Positions 1-9,007 are shown, counted from the first letter of the stretch. The stretch is 64,000 nucleotides of DNA from Cryptosporangium minutisporangium (GCF_039536245.1 NZ_BAAAYN010000031.1:25216-89215), one strand, 5' to 3'. A program made the numbers and translations. The notes: generated from the letters alone by a model not told the origin.

Positions 1-252
1 GTCGAGGTTCGGCGCGTAGACGAGGTGCCGACCACTGGGCGCCGGTGATCCGCCGTTGACTCGGGCGGCGACCTCCGCGGGCGACGGTCCGCGTCGGGTG
101 CCGGCGGACCGGCCGCGCCCCTTCGCGGACGGGTCGGACGCGTCGGCAGCGCCGGACGCCGAGCCTGCGCGGCGGCTCGGGCGGAGCTTGCTCAGCATTT
201 TGGGGGTGCCGCGAACGGCCGAGCGCGCCAGGTCCTTGAAGCTTCGAGCCAC
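1..252 (-). CDS. N-terminal part of a PemK/MazF-type protein (partial)
   Basis: This reading frame enters from the left edge and starts at a GTG at 252; 84 codons are visible. The visible part is a basic, Ser/Ala/Gly-rich leader ending in VYAPNLD. A similar leader, with a Y-A-P-N-x-D transition, precedes the catalytic domain of actinobacterial proteins annotated as type II toxin PemK/MazF family, but the catalytic domain itself lies outside the window. The assignment is from memory of that family and is tentative. The gene points away from the LacI regulator at 374, so the two share an upstream region of about 120 bp. It could instead be another protein with a disordered N-terminus. Confidence 0.5.
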   Translation of the reverse strand, partial: MARSFKDLARSAVRGTPKMLSKLRPSRRAGSASGAADASDPSAKGRGRSAGTRRGPSPAEVAARVNGGSPAPSGRHLVYAPNLD

Positions 253-332
253 GGGGGCACCCTAGTCGCCTCCGTGGCTTCCGTCCCGGGCGGTGTTCAC
301 TCCGCAGGGCGGACGTAAGTGGCAGTCGGGAA

Positions 333-350
333 TTTGCGTGATCACGCAAA
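333..350. promoter_or_regulatory. Perfect 18-bp palindrome, likely operator of the LacI regulator
   Basis: TTTGCGTGATCACGCAAA reads the same on both strands. It lies 23 bp before the ATG of the LacI-family gene. A second inverted repeat, CCGATT-N5-AATCGG, follows at 351-367. LacI-family proteins bind such even palindromes, so autoregulation is the natural inference. No Shine-Dalgarno sequence precedes the ATG at 374, so the message may be leaderless and the palindrome may overlap the promoter. Confidence 0.6.
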
Positions 351-373
351 CCGATTACGCCAATCGGCTTACC

Positions 374-1393
374 ATGACGCCCGTGACTCGACGGCTTGCG
401 GAAGTGGCACAGAAGGTCGGCGTCAGCGAGGCGACGGTCAGCCGGGTCCTCAACGGACGTCCCGGGGTGTCGGACGCTACCCGGGAGGCCGTGCTCACCG
501 CGCTCGACGTACTGGGGTACGAGCGGCCCACCCAGTTACGCGGGGAGCGCGGGCGGCTGGTCGGCCTCGTCCTGCCGGAGCTGCAGAACCCCATCTTTCC
601 GGCGTTCGCCGAGGTGGTGGGAGACGCGCTCGCACAGAAGGGCTTCACCCCGGTGCTCTGTACCCGCACCGCGGGCGGCGTCTCCGAGGAGGAGTACGTC
701 GACCTCCTGCTCGAACAGCACGTCTCCGGCGTGATGTTCGCCAGCGGCCTGTTCGCCCAGGCGGACGCCGAACACGCGCACTACGAGCGCCTCGCCGCCC
801 GACGGCTGCCGGTCGTCCTGGTCAACGCGGGCATCGAGCGGTTGCGCTTTCCCCGCGTCTCCTGCGACGACGGAGTTGCGGTGGAGCAGGCACTCGGGCA
901 CCTGCGCTCGCTCGGGCACGAGCGGATCGGTCTGCTGCTCGGACCCGCCGACCACGTGCCGTCCCGGCGCAAGCTTTCCGAATTCCGGACGCTCGCCGAG
1001 GAGCTGGGGGTGTCGGCGCCGTCGGAGCACGTCGAGCACGCGATGTTCTCGATCGAGGGCGGGCAGGCTGCGGCGTCGAAGCTGATCGAGCGCGGGGTGA
1101 CCGGAGTGATCTGCGCGAGCGACCTGTTGGCGCTCGGCGCGGTGCGGGCGGCACGGCGTCGGCGGCTCTCCGTGCCGGCGGATCTGTCCGTGGTCGGTTT
1201 CGACGACTCGGCGTTCATGAACTGCACGGATCCGCCGCTCACCACCGTCCGGCAGCCGATCGAGGCGATGGGGCGCGCGGCGGTCGAGCTGCTCGCCAGC
1301 CAGATCAAGGGCGTCACCGTCGCCGCCGACGAGCTCCTCTTCGAGCCGGAGCTGGTGGTGCGAGCCTCCACAGCCCGAGCCCCCCACTCCTGA
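374..1393 (+). CDS. LacI-family transcriptional regulator
   Basis: A 339-residue DNA-binding regulator. The N-terminus has the LacI helix-turn-helix (RRLAEVAQKVGVSEATVSRV, about residues 5-24) and the hinge helix region. A periplasmic-binding-protein-like sensor domain follows (VGLVLPELQNPIFPAF onward), with the typical late motif VVGFDDSAFM. I chose ATG 374 because it places the helix-turn-helix at the usual distance from the start; an in-frame extension back to 293 would run through the palindrome and looks like leader. Downstream on the same strand, after a 458-bp gap, lies a sugar importer with a glucosidase, so it probably represses that operon in response to an oligosaccharide. The ligand is not known. 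Confidence 0.92.
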   Translation: MTPVTRRLAEVAQKVGVSEATVSRVLNGRPGVSDATREAVLTALDVLGYERPTQLRGERGRLVGLVLPELQNPIFPAFAEVVGDALAQKGFTPVLCTRTAGGVSEEEYVDLLLEQHVSGVMFASGLFAQADAEHAHYERLAARRLPVVLVNAGIERLRFPRVSCDDGVAVEQALGHLRSLGHERIGLLLGPADHVPSRRKLSEFRTLAEELGVSAPSEHVEHAMFSIEGGQAAASKLIERGVTGVICASDLLALGAVRAARRRRLSVPADLSVVGFDDSAFMNCTDPPLTTVRQPIEAMGRAAVELLASQIKGVTVAADELLFEPELVVRASTARAPHS

Positions 1394-1408
1394 CCCCGCG
1401 GGTGGCGG

Positions 1409-1503
1409 TTTTTCGGGAAGACCACCTCACACGCAGGCTGCTGAGGTTGATTTTCGGGAAGACCACCTCACGGCCGCCCGCGAGAGGTTGATTTCGGGAA
1501 AGC
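1409..1503. repeat. Tandem 40/41-bp repeats with internal stem
   Basis: Two full copies and a third partial copy begin with TTTTCGGGAAGACCACC (1410, 1451) and a degenerate start at about 1491; the period is 41 then 40 bp. Each full copy contains ACCTC and GAGGT as inverted arms around a variable loop of about 14 nt. The array lies immediately after the LacI stop codon, so it may act as a tandem transcription terminator. The gap continues to 1851 without a credible gene. Confidence 0.55.
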
Positions 1504-1710
1504 CCCGCGCGTCGGGCGGTTGGTGAACGGCCTGTGCGGGCGCGCGCCGGGCGGCGGGTGAGCGACGTGGGCGGGCGCTTTCGTCGTGCGTCGCGCTGGG
1601 GGGACAGGCGCCGACGCAAGCCACGAAAAGTGTTGCGTGCCGAGCGTCGATAGTGGGCAGTGAACCCACCGCAACCACTGACTTGATTCAGGAATCCCGT
1701 GATCCAGTCG

Positions 1711-1749
1711 AGATTTTGCGAATCTCGATCCAGATATTGCGCAGCAATG
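1711..1749. promoter_or_regulatory. Candidate operator region upstream of the sugar importer
   Basis: Two inverted repeats sit about 100 bp upstream of the binding-protein gene: AGATT-TTGCG-AATCT (1711-1725) and ATTGC-GCA-GCAAT (1737-1749). Both carry the TTGCG core that also forms the half-site of the 333-350 palindrome, which supports binding by the same LacI protein. This is inference from pattern only. Confidence 0.35.
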
Positions 1750-1851
1750 TGAGCCGCCCCTATGGTCTGCGGCACGCGCTCTCCGTAACCACCCCGCACG
1801 CGGGGAGCGCGGTGGGGTGTCGCCGCACGCCACTACGAAGGGCGCTCAACG

Positions 1852-3198
1852 ATGAGAGAAACCCGTACGCGTCGCGTGGTCGGCGCGGCGCTGGCCACTG
1901 GATTACTCCTGGCCGGCGCCGCGTGCACCAGCGCGGACGATGACAAGAGCTCGGACGGAAAAGTTCGCATCACGGTCAACTGCGAGCCTCCGAAGTCCGC
2001 CGCGATCGACCGGCGCAGCTTCGAGGAGGACATCGCGATCTTCGAGAAGCAGAACCCCGACATCGACATCGTCGCCAAAGACGCGTTCCCGTGCATGGAC
2101 CCGAAGACGTTCGACGCCAAGCTGGCCGGCGGTCAGATGGAGGACGTCTTCTACGTCTACTTCACCGACGTCGCGAACGTGATCAAGCGACGCCAGGCCG
2201 CGGACATCTCCAAGTACGTCGACGAGGTACAGGGCTACGGCGACATCCAGCAGTCGGTGCTCGACGTGTTCACCGACGGCGGCAAGACGTACGGCCTGCC
2301 GCGCACCAACTACTCGATGGGGCTCATCTACAACCGAGCGCTGTTCAGCAAGGCGGGCCTCGACCCGGCCAAACCGCCGACGTCGTGGGAAGAGGTCCGC
2401 GCCGCCGCGAAGAAGATCGCCGCGCTCGGCAACGGCACGGTCGGGTACGGCGAGTTCAGCGCGAGCAACCAGGGCGGCTGGCACTTCACCGCCGAGATGT
2501 ACTCGCAGGGCGGCTCGATGGTGTCCGAGGACGGCAAGAAGGCCGCCGTGAACACCCCCGAGGGCAAGGCCGTGCTGCAGACCCTCAAGGACATGCGCTG
2601 GACCGACAACAGCATGGGCAGCAAGCAGCTGCTGCAGATCACCGACCTCCAGCAGATGATGGGCGCGGGCAAGCTCGGCATGTATCTCGCGGCGCCGGAC
2701 AACCTCCCGGAGATCGTCAAGAAGTACAAGGGCTCGTACACGGACCTGGCGATCGCTCCGATGCCCGGCAGCAAGGGCACGCTGCTCGGCGGTGACGGCT
2801 ACATGTTCAACCGCGACGCGACCCCGGAGCAGATCCGGGCCGGCGTCAAGTGGGTCGAGTTCCAGAACCTCACGCCGGGCACCGGCGCGAACAACTGGGA
2901 GCGGGCGGCCCGCAACAAGGCTCCGGTCGGCCTGCCGCAGCCGAACCTGTGGACCGGCCCGACGGCGGACGCCGACAACAAGCTCAAGGCGCAGTACGCG
3001 AACGTCCCGGTCGAGAACTACCAGCTGTTCCAGGAGACCGAGGTGCCGGGCAAGCTGGAGCCGCCGCAGGCACAGCAGATCTACTCGGTGATGGACGGTG
3101 TGATGTCCGCGGTGCTCACCAACCGCAACGCCGACATCGACGACCTGCTGGCCGATGCGTCGGACAAGATCGACCGGCTCCTGGCCAACCAGCGCTGA
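1852..3198 (+). CDS. ABC transporter sugar-binding lipoprotein (CUT1 type)
   Basis: A 448-residue extracellular solute-binding protein. The first 25 residues form a lipoprotein-type signal with basic start, hydrophobic core and LLLAGAAC, where Cys would be lipidated; the residue at -3 is Gly rather than the usual Leu/Val/Ile. The mature protein has features of the large family 1 binding proteins, for example TYGLPRTNYSMGLIYN followed by PPTSWEEVRAAAKKI. It should capture an oligosaccharide for the two permeases that follow. The stop TGA overlaps the next ATG by one base. No ATPase gene is present, so a shared MsiK-like ATPase elsewhere in the genome is expected. The substrate is probably an alpha-glucoside, judged from the glucosidase in the same operon. 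Confidence 0.93.
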   Translation: MRETRTRRVVGAALATGLLLAGAACTSADDDKSSDGKVRITVNCEPPKSAAIDRRSFEEDIAIFEKQNPDIDIVAKDAFPCMDPKTFDAKLAGGQMEDVFYVYFTDVANVIKRRQAADISKYVDEVQGYGDIQQSVLDVFTDGGKTYGLPRTNYSMGLIYNRALFSKAGLDPAKPPTSWEEVRAAAKKIAALGNGTVGYGEFSASNQGGWHFTAEMYSQGGSMVSEDGKKAAVNTPEGKAVLQTLKDMRWTDNSMGSKQLLQITDLQQMMGAGKLGMYLAAPDNLPEIVKKYKGSYTDLAIAPMPGSKGTLLGGDGYMFNRDATPEQIRAGVKWVEFQNLTPGTGANNWERAARNKAPVGLPQPNLWTGPTADADNKLKAQYANVPVENYQLFQETEVPGKLEPPQAQQIYSVMDGVMSAVLTNRNADIDDLLADASDKIDRLLANQR

Positions 3199-4169
3199 TG
3201 GGCGCACCGACCAGCGCGGTCGGCGGCCCGGCCCCGCGGCTTCTACGCCGCGGGGCCGCGCCCGCGACCGAACCTGATGCACCGCGGCCCCGCGGCGACC
3301 GCGTCCGACGCCGGGTCACCGACAACCTCACCGCGTACGCGTTCCTCGCCGGCGGCCTGCTCTGCTTCGGGCTGTTCTCCTGGTACCCGGCCGTGCGGGC
3401 GCTGGTGCTGGCGTTCCAGCAGTCGAACTCGGTGGACGAGGCCACCTGGGTCGGGTTCGACAACTTCCGGCTCCTCTTCGCCGACCCGGAGTTCGGCGCC
3501 GCCTGGCGCAACACGTTCGTGTTCACGCTGCTGGCGCTGGTCATCGGGTTCGCAGTGCCGTTCGCGCTGGCCGTGCTGCTCAACGAACTGCGGCACGCGA
3601 AGACGTTCTTCCGCCTCGCGGTGTACCTGCCGGTGATGATCCCGCCAGTGGTCACCGCACTCCTCTGGAAGTGGTTCTACGACCCGGGCCCCGGCCTGTT
3701 CAACGAGGTGCTCCGCTTCCTGCACCTGCCCACTTCGGACTGGACGAACTCCACCAGCACCGCCCTCGTCTCGCTGGTACTGGTCGCCACCTGGGCCAAC
3801 CTCGGCGGCACCGTGCTGATCTACCTCGCCGCGCTGCAGGGCATCCCGGGGGAGCTGTACGAGGCCGCCGAGCTGGACGGCGCCTCGCTGTGGCAGCGGA
3901 TCCGGCACGTGACGATCCCGCAGACCCGGTTCGTCATGCTGATGCTGCTCCTGCTGCAGATCGTCGCGACGATGCAGATCTTCACCGAGCCGTACATCAT
4001 GACCGGCGGCGGCCCCGAGGACGCGACGATCACCGTCCTCTACCTCATCTACAAGTACGCGTTCGTCTACCTCGACTACGGCAGCGCGTGCGCGCTCAGC
4101 GCGATGCTGCTCGTCTTCCTGGGTGCGTTTTCCGCGCTCTACCTGCGACTGACCAGGGAGCGCACATGA
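3198..4169 (+). CDS. Sugar ABC transporter permease, MalF type
   Basis: A 323-residue inner-membrane permease. A basic N-terminal stretch of about 45 residues precedes the first membrane segment (AYAFLAGGLLCFGLFSWYP); six segments can be seen. The EAA loop that contacts the ATPase is YEAAELDGASLWQRIRHVTIP. I chose ATG 3198, which overlaps the binding-protein stop (TGATG), as translational coupling is common in these operons. Its partner permease starts inside its stop codon. Together they form the CUT1 heterodimer. Confidence 0.94.
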   Translation: MGAPTSAVGGPAPRLLRRGAAPATEPDAPRPRGDRVRRRVTDNLTAYAFLAGGLLCFGLFSWYPAVRALVLAFQQSNSVDEATWVGFDNFRLLFADPEFGAAWRNTFVFTLLALVIGFAVPFALAVLLNELRHAKTFFRLAVYLPVMIPPVVTALLWKWFYDPGPGLFNEVLRFLHLPTSDWTNSTSTALVSLVLVATWANLGGTVLIYLAALQGIPGELYEAAELDGASLWQRIRHVTIPQTRFVMLMLLLLQIVATMQIFTEPYIMTGGGPEDATITVLYLIYKYAFVYLDYGSACALSAMLLVFLGAFSALYLRLTRERT

Positions 4170-5035
4170 GGACGCTCGTCTCGGCCAGTGTCCTGACCAG
4201 ACCGAAGGGCCGTGCCATCTACTGGACGGTGTTCGGCGGCACGGTGCTGGCGTTCGTCGTCGCGTTCCTGTTCCCGGTGTACTGGATGGTCGTCGGCGCG
4301 ATGAAGTCGTCGGACGAGTTGGTCCGGACGCCGCCCACGCTGGTGCCGGAGGAGTGGCACCCGGAGAACTACAAGGACGCCTGGGGAACGCTGGACCTCA
4401 CCACCCACCTGACCAACACCGCTGTTCAGGCGGCCGGGGCGTGGATCCTGCAGCTGGTGTTCTGCACCTTGGCGGCGTACGCGCTGTCCCGGCTGCGGCC
4501 GGTGTTCGGGCAGGTGATCCTCGGCGGCATCCTCGCGACGCTGATGGTGCCGGCGTCCGCGCTGCTGGTACCGAAGTACCTGACGATCGTCGACGTGCCG
4601 ATCATCCACGTGAACCTGCTGAACAGCCCGCTGGCGATCTGGCTGCCTGCGGTTGCCAACGCGTTCAACCTCTACCTGCTCAAGCGATTCTTCGACCAGA
4701 TCCCGAGCGAACTGCTGGAGGCGGCCGAGATCGATGGTGCGGGTCCGGTGCGGCGGCTCTGGCACGTGGTGCTGCCGCTGTCCCGGCCGGTGCTCGGCGT
4801 CGTCTCGATCTTCGCGGTCGTGGCGGTCTGGCAGGACTTCCTCTGGCCGCTGCTGGTCTTCTCCGACACGTCGAAGTCGCCGATCAGCGTCGCGCTGGTG
4901 CAGCTGTCCGCCGACGCGCCGGCCAGCCAGTTGATCGCCGCGATGGTGATCGCCAGCCTGCCGATGATCGCGCTGTTCCTAGTTTTCCAACGACACATCA
5001 TTGCCGGAATCGGCGCGGGGAGTCTCAAGGGATGA
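4166..5035 (+). CDS. Sugar ABC transporter permease, MalG type
   Basis: A 289-residue permease, second half of the CUT1 heterodimer. It has an N-terminal membrane segment (WTVFGGTVLAFVVAFLFPVY), five more hydrophobic segments, and the EAA loop LLEAAEIDGAGPVRRLWHVV before LPLSRPVLGVV. ATG 4166 overlaps the TGA of the preceding permease (ATGA), and its own stop overlaps the glucosidase start in the same way, so the four genes from 1852 to 6567 form a tightly coupled operon. Confidence 0.94.
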   Translation: MRTLVSASVLTRPKGRAIYWTVFGGTVLAFVVAFLFPVYWMVVGAMKSSDELVRTPPTLVPEEWHPENYKDAWGTLDLTTHLTNTAVQAAGAWILQLVFCTLAAYALSRLRPVFGQVILGGILATLMVPASALLVPKYLTIVDVPIIHVNLLNSPLAIWLPAVANAFNLYLLKRFFDQIPSELLEAAEIDGAGPVRRLWHVVLPLSRPVLGVVSIFAVVAVWQDFLWPLLVFSDTSKSPISVALVQLSADAPASQLIAAMVIASLPMIALFLVFQRHIIAGIGAGSLKG

Positions 5036-6567
5036 GCTGGTGGAAGAACGCGGCGATCTACCAGATCTATCCGCGCAGCTTTGCGGACGGGAACGGCGAC
5101 GGCGTCGGCGATCTGGCGGGGGTCCGGGCCCGGCTGCCGTATCTCGCGTCGCTCGGCGTCGATGCGTTGTGGTTCAACCCCTGGTACCCGTCGTCGGGTG
5201 CGGACGGCGGCTACGACGTCGTCGACTACCGGGAGATCGACCCCGCGTACGGGACGCTGGCCGAGGCGGAGAAGCTCATCGCCGAGGCCCGGGTACTCGG
5301 CCTGCGGACGATCGTCGACATCGTGCCGAACCACATCTCGCACCTGCATCCGTGGTTCCGGAAGGCGCTGTCGTCCCCGGACGCGCCGGAGCGTGAGCTC
5401 TTCTGGTTCTCCGACCGGCCCAACAACTGGGTGTCGGAGTTCGGGGGTTCGCCGTGGACGCAGCTCCCGGACGGCTCCTGGTATCTGCACCTGTTCACGG
5501 CGGAGCAGCCCGACCTGAACTGGCAGCACCCGCTGGTCCGGGCCGAGCACGAAGACGTGCTGCGGTTCTGGTTCGACCGCGGCGCGGCCGGCGTCCGGAT
5601 CGACTCGGCGGTGCTGCCGGCGAAGGACCCTGCGCTGCCGGACGTGGTGGAAGGGGAGCCGCACCCGTACGTCGACCGGGACGAGCTGCACGACATCTAC
5701 CGGTCGTGGCGCCGGATCGCCGACTCGTACGACGAGGCCCGGGTGCTGATCGGCGAGCTGTGGCTGCCGGACGCTGCTCGCTTCGCGAAGTACCTCCGCC
5801 CGGAGGAGCTGCACACCGCGTTCAACTTCGACTTCCTGGCCTGCCCGTGGGACGCCGCTCGGTTGCGGACGTCGATCGACACCACGCTCGCCGCGCACGC
5901 GCCGGTGGACGCACCGGCTACCTGGGTGCTGTCCAACCACGACGTCACCAGGGTCGTCACCCGGTACGGGCGGTCGGACACGTCGTTCGCGTTCGAAGCC
6001 AAGCGAGCCGGGGTGCCGTCCGACGTCTCGCTGGGGACCCGCCGGGCGCGGGCCGCCTCGTTGCTGGCCATGGCCCTGCCCGGCGCGGTCTACGTCTACC
6101 AGGGTGAAGAGCTGGGGCTCCCGGAGTACGAGGTCCCGGCGGACGCGATCCGCGACCCGATGCATCACCGGTCCGGCGGGGTCGACCCCGGCCGGGACGG
6201 ATGTCGGATTCCGCTGCCGTGGTGCGGTGGCACCCCGCCGTACGGCTTCGGGGCGACGCCTACCTGGTTGCCGCAGCCGACGGGGTGGGAGGCGCTGACC
6301 GTGGAGGCGCAGGACGGCGTCCCGGGGTCGATGCTGACCCTCTACCGGGAAGCGCTGCGGCTCCGGCGGGAGTTCGGCGGGGGGATGCGGTGGCTCGACG
6401 CGGGCGAGAACGTGCTGGCGTTCGCCCGGGAGGCCGGGTTCGTCTGTGTGGTGAACCTGTCGGAGGCCCCGGTACCGCTGCCCACTCCCGGGGACGTGGT
6501 GCTGGGGAGCGCCCCGCTGGTGGACGGGTTGCTCCCGGTGGACGCGGCGGTGTGGGTCCGTCCGTGA
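5032..6567 (+). CDS. GH13 alpha-glucosidase
   Basis: A 511-residue cytoplasmic glycoside hydrolase with no signal peptide. It opens with WWKNAAIYQIYPRSFADGNG, typical of GH13 alpha-glucosidases and oligo-1,6-glucosidases. The catalytic residues fall at the expected motifs: nucleophile Asp191 in GVRIDSA, acid/base Glu242 in LIGELW and transition-state Asp304 in LSNHDVTR. VDIVPNHISHLHPWF supplies conserved region I. It should split alpha-glucosyl linkages of the sugar delivered by the upstream importer, releasing glucose inside the cell. ATG 5032 overlaps the permease stop. A strong hairpin at 6572-6604 ends the operon. The exact linkage preference cannot be read from sequence. Confidence 0.93.
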   Translation: MSWWKNAAIYQIYPRSFADGNGDGVGDLAGVRARLPYLASLGVDALWFNPWYPSSGADGGYDVVDYREIDPAYGTLAEAEKLIAEARVLGLRTIVDIVPNHISHLHPWFRKALSSPDAPERELFWFSDRPNNWVSEFGGSPWTQLPDGSWYLHLFTAEQPDLNWQHPLVRAEHEDVLRFWFDRGAAGVRIDSAVLPAKDPALPDVVEGEPHPYVDRDELHDIYRSWRRIADSYDEARVLIGELWLPDAARFAKYLRPEELHTAFNFDFLACPWDAARLRTSIDTTLAAHAPVDAPATWVLSNHDVTRVVTRYGRSDTSFAFEAKRAGVPSDVSLGTRRARAASLLAMALPGAVYVYQGEELGLPEYEVPADAIRDPMHHRSGGVDPGRDGCRIPLPWCGGTPPYGFGATPTWLPQPTGWEALTVEAQDGVPGSMLTLYREALRLRREFGGGMRWLDAGENVLAFAREAGFVCVVNLSEAPVPLPTPGDVVLGSAPLVDGLLPVDAAVWVRP

Positions 6568-6571
6568 CCGA

Positions 6572-6604
6572 GGTGCCGGGCGCGCCGGTCGCGCGCCCGG
6601 CACC
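6572..6604. terminator. Bidirectional hairpin terminator
   Basis: A perfect 14-bp stem (GGTGCCGGGCGCGC and its complement) with a 5-nt loop lies between the convergent glucosidase and MFS genes. There is no T-run, as is common in actinobacteria. Confidence 0.75.
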
Positions 6605-6608
6605 GTCG

Positions 6609-7994
6609 TCAGCCGGCCAGTGCCGGTACCGCCGCCCGCCGACGCGCGGCCACCGCGGCCACCACACCGGCAACCAAGCAGACCGCGGCATTGATGCCGA
6701 TCGCCGTGGTCACGCCGTCGAGCAGCGACTCGGAGGCCACCTGCGTCGCGACGATCGCGCTCATCACCGGCGTCCCGAGCGTGATGCCGACCTGCTGGCT
6801 CATCGTCGCCAAGCCGGTGGCGACGCCTTGCTCCGCGTCGGGTAGCCCGGACGTCGCGGTCACCATGAACCCGACGATCGCGACCAGGTTCGCCACCCCG
6901 CCGACGAACGTGGCGACGACCACCAGCAGGACCCAGCCGGCCTCCGGGCCGATCGTCATCAGCGACGCGGTGGCCACGGCCTGCACCAGCAACCCGGCGG
7001 CCACCGCGCCCTGGCTCCCCACCGCTCGGATGACCCGCGGCCCGACGATCCCGCCGAGCACCGTGCCGGCCCCGAGCACGGCGAACGTCAGCCCGGTGGC
7101 GAGCGGTCCGAACCCGACGACGTCCTGCAGGTACAGGGTGAGCAGGAAGACGAGCGACGTCTCGGTGGCGAACGCGAGCAGACCGGCGGCGTTGCCCCAG
7201 GCGACGGTGCGCCGCCGCAACATCCCGAGCGGCACCAGCGGAGCGTCGGAACGGGATTCCGCCACGCCGAACGCGGCCAGCAGGAGGGCCGCCGCGACCA
7301 GAGCGACGATCGTCACCGGTGAATCCCACGACCGCTGTCCGGCGCTGGTGAGCCCGTAGACCAGAGCGAGCAGACCCCCGGTGACCGTCACCGACCCGAG
7401 GACGTCGAGGCGCGGTCGCTCCGGCGGACGGCTCTCGACCAGAACCCGCGGCCCGACGAGAAGCACCAGGACGGCCACCGGGACGTTGAGGAAGAACGCC
7501 CAGCGCCAACTCAACAAGCCGGTGAGCAGTCCACCCAGGACAGCCCCGCTGGTGAATCCCGCCGCCATCAGTGCCCCGTTGAGGCCGAGCGCACGCTGCC
7601 GCTGCGGGCCTTCCGGGAACGTCGTCGTGAGCAGCGAGAGCGCCGCCGGGATCACGGCCGCGGTGGCGAGGCCCTGGACCGCCCGCGCCACCAGCAGGAC
7701 GCTCGGCTCGGTCGCGAGGCCGCCGGCCAACGAAGCCGCCCCGAGCGCCGCCATCCCGCCGAGGAACAACCGCCGTCGCCCGAACAGGTCCGCGAGCCGA
7801 CCGAACAACAGCGTGAACCCGGCGGCGCAGAGAGCGAACGCCGTCGACACCCACTGCAGGTCGGCGAGGCGCAGATCGACGTCCGCGCCGATCACCGGAA
7901 GCGCGACGTTGAGGATCGAGAAGTCGACGGCGAGCGTGAACGCCGCACTGAGCAGCACGACGAGAGCGAGTCGTTGCCGGGAAGTGGTTGACAT
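6609..7994 (-). CDS. MFS drug efflux transporter, DHA2 (EmrB/QacA) family
   Basis: A 461-residue proton-driven exporter with 12-14 hydrophobic segments. Motif A appears as GRLADLFGRRRLF after the second segment. The DHA2-type motif is seen at GAVLGGLLTGLLSWRWAFF followed by LNVPVAV. It should export hydrophobic drugs or metabolites; no substrate can be inferred. The XRE-type regulator at 8044-8886 lies 49 bp upstream on the same strand and may be cotranscribed with it. It is convergent with the glucosidase operon and separated from it by a strong hairpin. Confidence 0.92.
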   Translation of the reverse strand: MSTTSRQRLALVVLLSAAFTLAVDFSILNVALPVIGADVDLRLADLQWVSTAFALCAAGFTLLFGRLADLFGRRRLFLGGMAALGAASLAGGLATEPSVLLVARAVQGLATAAVIPAALSLLTTTFPEGPQRQRALGLNGALMAAGFTSGAVLGGLLTGLLSWRWAFFLNVPVAVLVLLVGPRVLVESRPPERPRLDVLGSVTVTGGLLALVYGLTSAGQRSWDSPVTIVALVAAALLLAAFGVAESRSDAPLVPLGMLRRRTVAWGNAAGLLAFATETSLVFLLTLYLQDVVGFGPLATGLTFAVLGAGTVLGGIVGPRVIRAVGSQGAVAAGLLVQAVATASLMTIGPEAGWVLLVVVATFVGGVANLVAIVGFMVTATSGLPDAEQGVATGLATMSQQVGITLGTPVMSAIVATQVASESLLDGVTTAIGINAAVCLVAGVVAAVAARRRAAVPALAG

Positions 7995-8043
7995 GCCTCC
8001 ACGGTCGGCCGGTGCCCGACGACCGGCCAGATCACCGTTCTGC

Positions 8044-8886
8044 CTAGCCTCCCGAGTGATAGGCAGCCGCGGTGAGCAGGCGCAACGCCGCTTCCGACGA
8101 GGAGCCCGGCGCCGCGCTGTACATCAGCAGCCGCTGCCCGCTGTCGTCCGGCGGGGCAGTGACCTCGAAGCCGAGTTCCAGGTCACCCACGGCCGGATGG
8201 TTGAACAGCTTCGTGCCGGACGTGCAGTTGGTGACCGGGTGCCGCGACCAGAGACGGGCGAACTCCGGGCTCTTGACACACAGCTCACCGACGAGTTCGG
8301 CGAGGCCGCGATCGTCCGGGAAGCGCCCGGCGACCAACCGGAGCGACGCGACCGCTCGCTGCGCCTCGACGTCCCAACGGGCGTAGAGCTGCCGGGTCGG
8401 CGGATCGAGGAACAGCATCCGGGTGAGGTTCGGGCGGGTGGATCGGCGGGCCGGGTCGTCCGCCGGGCGGTGCGACGCCAGCAGCACGTGGGCCAGTGGG
8501 TTCCAGGCCAGGACGTCGGTGCGCCGATCCATCACCAGCGCGGCGACACCGTCGATCGCCGTGACCAGGTGCCGGAGACCGGGCCGGACGTGGTCCGGCG
8601 GGGGCGTCGCCCGGCGCTTGCGGACGGGCCGCGCCAGGTCGCGGAGGTGCGCCCACTCGGTCTCGTCCAGGCGGAGTGCGTGGGCGATCGAATCCAGCAC
8701 CTCGTCGGAGACGCTCGGCGCGTGCCCCTGCTCCAGCCGGGTGTAGTAGGTGACGCTGACGCCGGCCAGCTGGGCCAGCTCTTCGCGGCGTAGCCCGGCG
8801 ACACGGCGGGCGCCGTAGGAGACCAAGCCGACGTCGTCCGGCCGGAGGGCCGCGCGTCGGGTGCGCAGGAAGTCACCGAGTTCCAT
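8044..8886 (-). CDS. XRE-family regulator with MmyB-type ligand domain
   Basis: A 280-residue regulator. Residues 1-75 form an XRE helix-turn-helix (LRREELAQLAGVSVTYYTRL), followed by the MmyB-like ligand-binding domain with the usual DVLAWNPLA motif near residue 125. This family is abundant in actinobacteria and usually controls a neighbouring oxidoreductase or pump. Here the only close same-strand gene is the DHA2 pump, its likely target. Its start faces the membrane protein gene at 9008 across 121 bp. A second protein of the same family lies at 32425-33312. Confidence 0.9.
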   Translation of the reverse strand: MELGDFLRTRRAALRPDDVGLVSYGARRVAGLRREELAQLAGVSVTYYTRLEQGHAPSVSDEVLDSIAHALRLDETEWAHLRDLARPVRKRRATPPPDHVRPGLRHLVTAIDGVAALVMDRRTDVLAWNPLAHVLLASHRPADDPARRSTRPNLTRMLFLDPPTRQLYARWDVEAQRAVASLRLVAGRFPDDRGLAELVGELCVKSPEFARLWSRHPVTNCTSGTKLFNHPAVGDLELGFEVTAPPDDSGQRLLMYSAAPGSSSEAALRLLTAAAYHSGG

Positions 8887-9007
8887 CCCCTCAGCGTGCC
8901 TCGCCGCGGCGGAATGAGCCTGGCACTGTCAGGGACAGGCAGGTTTACGAGTTACTTAACCCACGGCGCCGCCCGTCACTGAGGGTAAATGTGGCACCAT
9001 CACGGCC

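Noticed and set aside
1409..1503. Short repeat array considered as CRISPR
   Set aside because: Only two and a part copies, the spacing is about 14 nt of variable loop within a hairpin, and no cas genes are present.
4672..7854. A very long open frame on the minus strand opposite the glucosidase
   Set aside because: It lies opposite well-supported genes, its product is Arg/Gly/Pro-rich with no domain, and such frames are a by-product of high GC codon bias.
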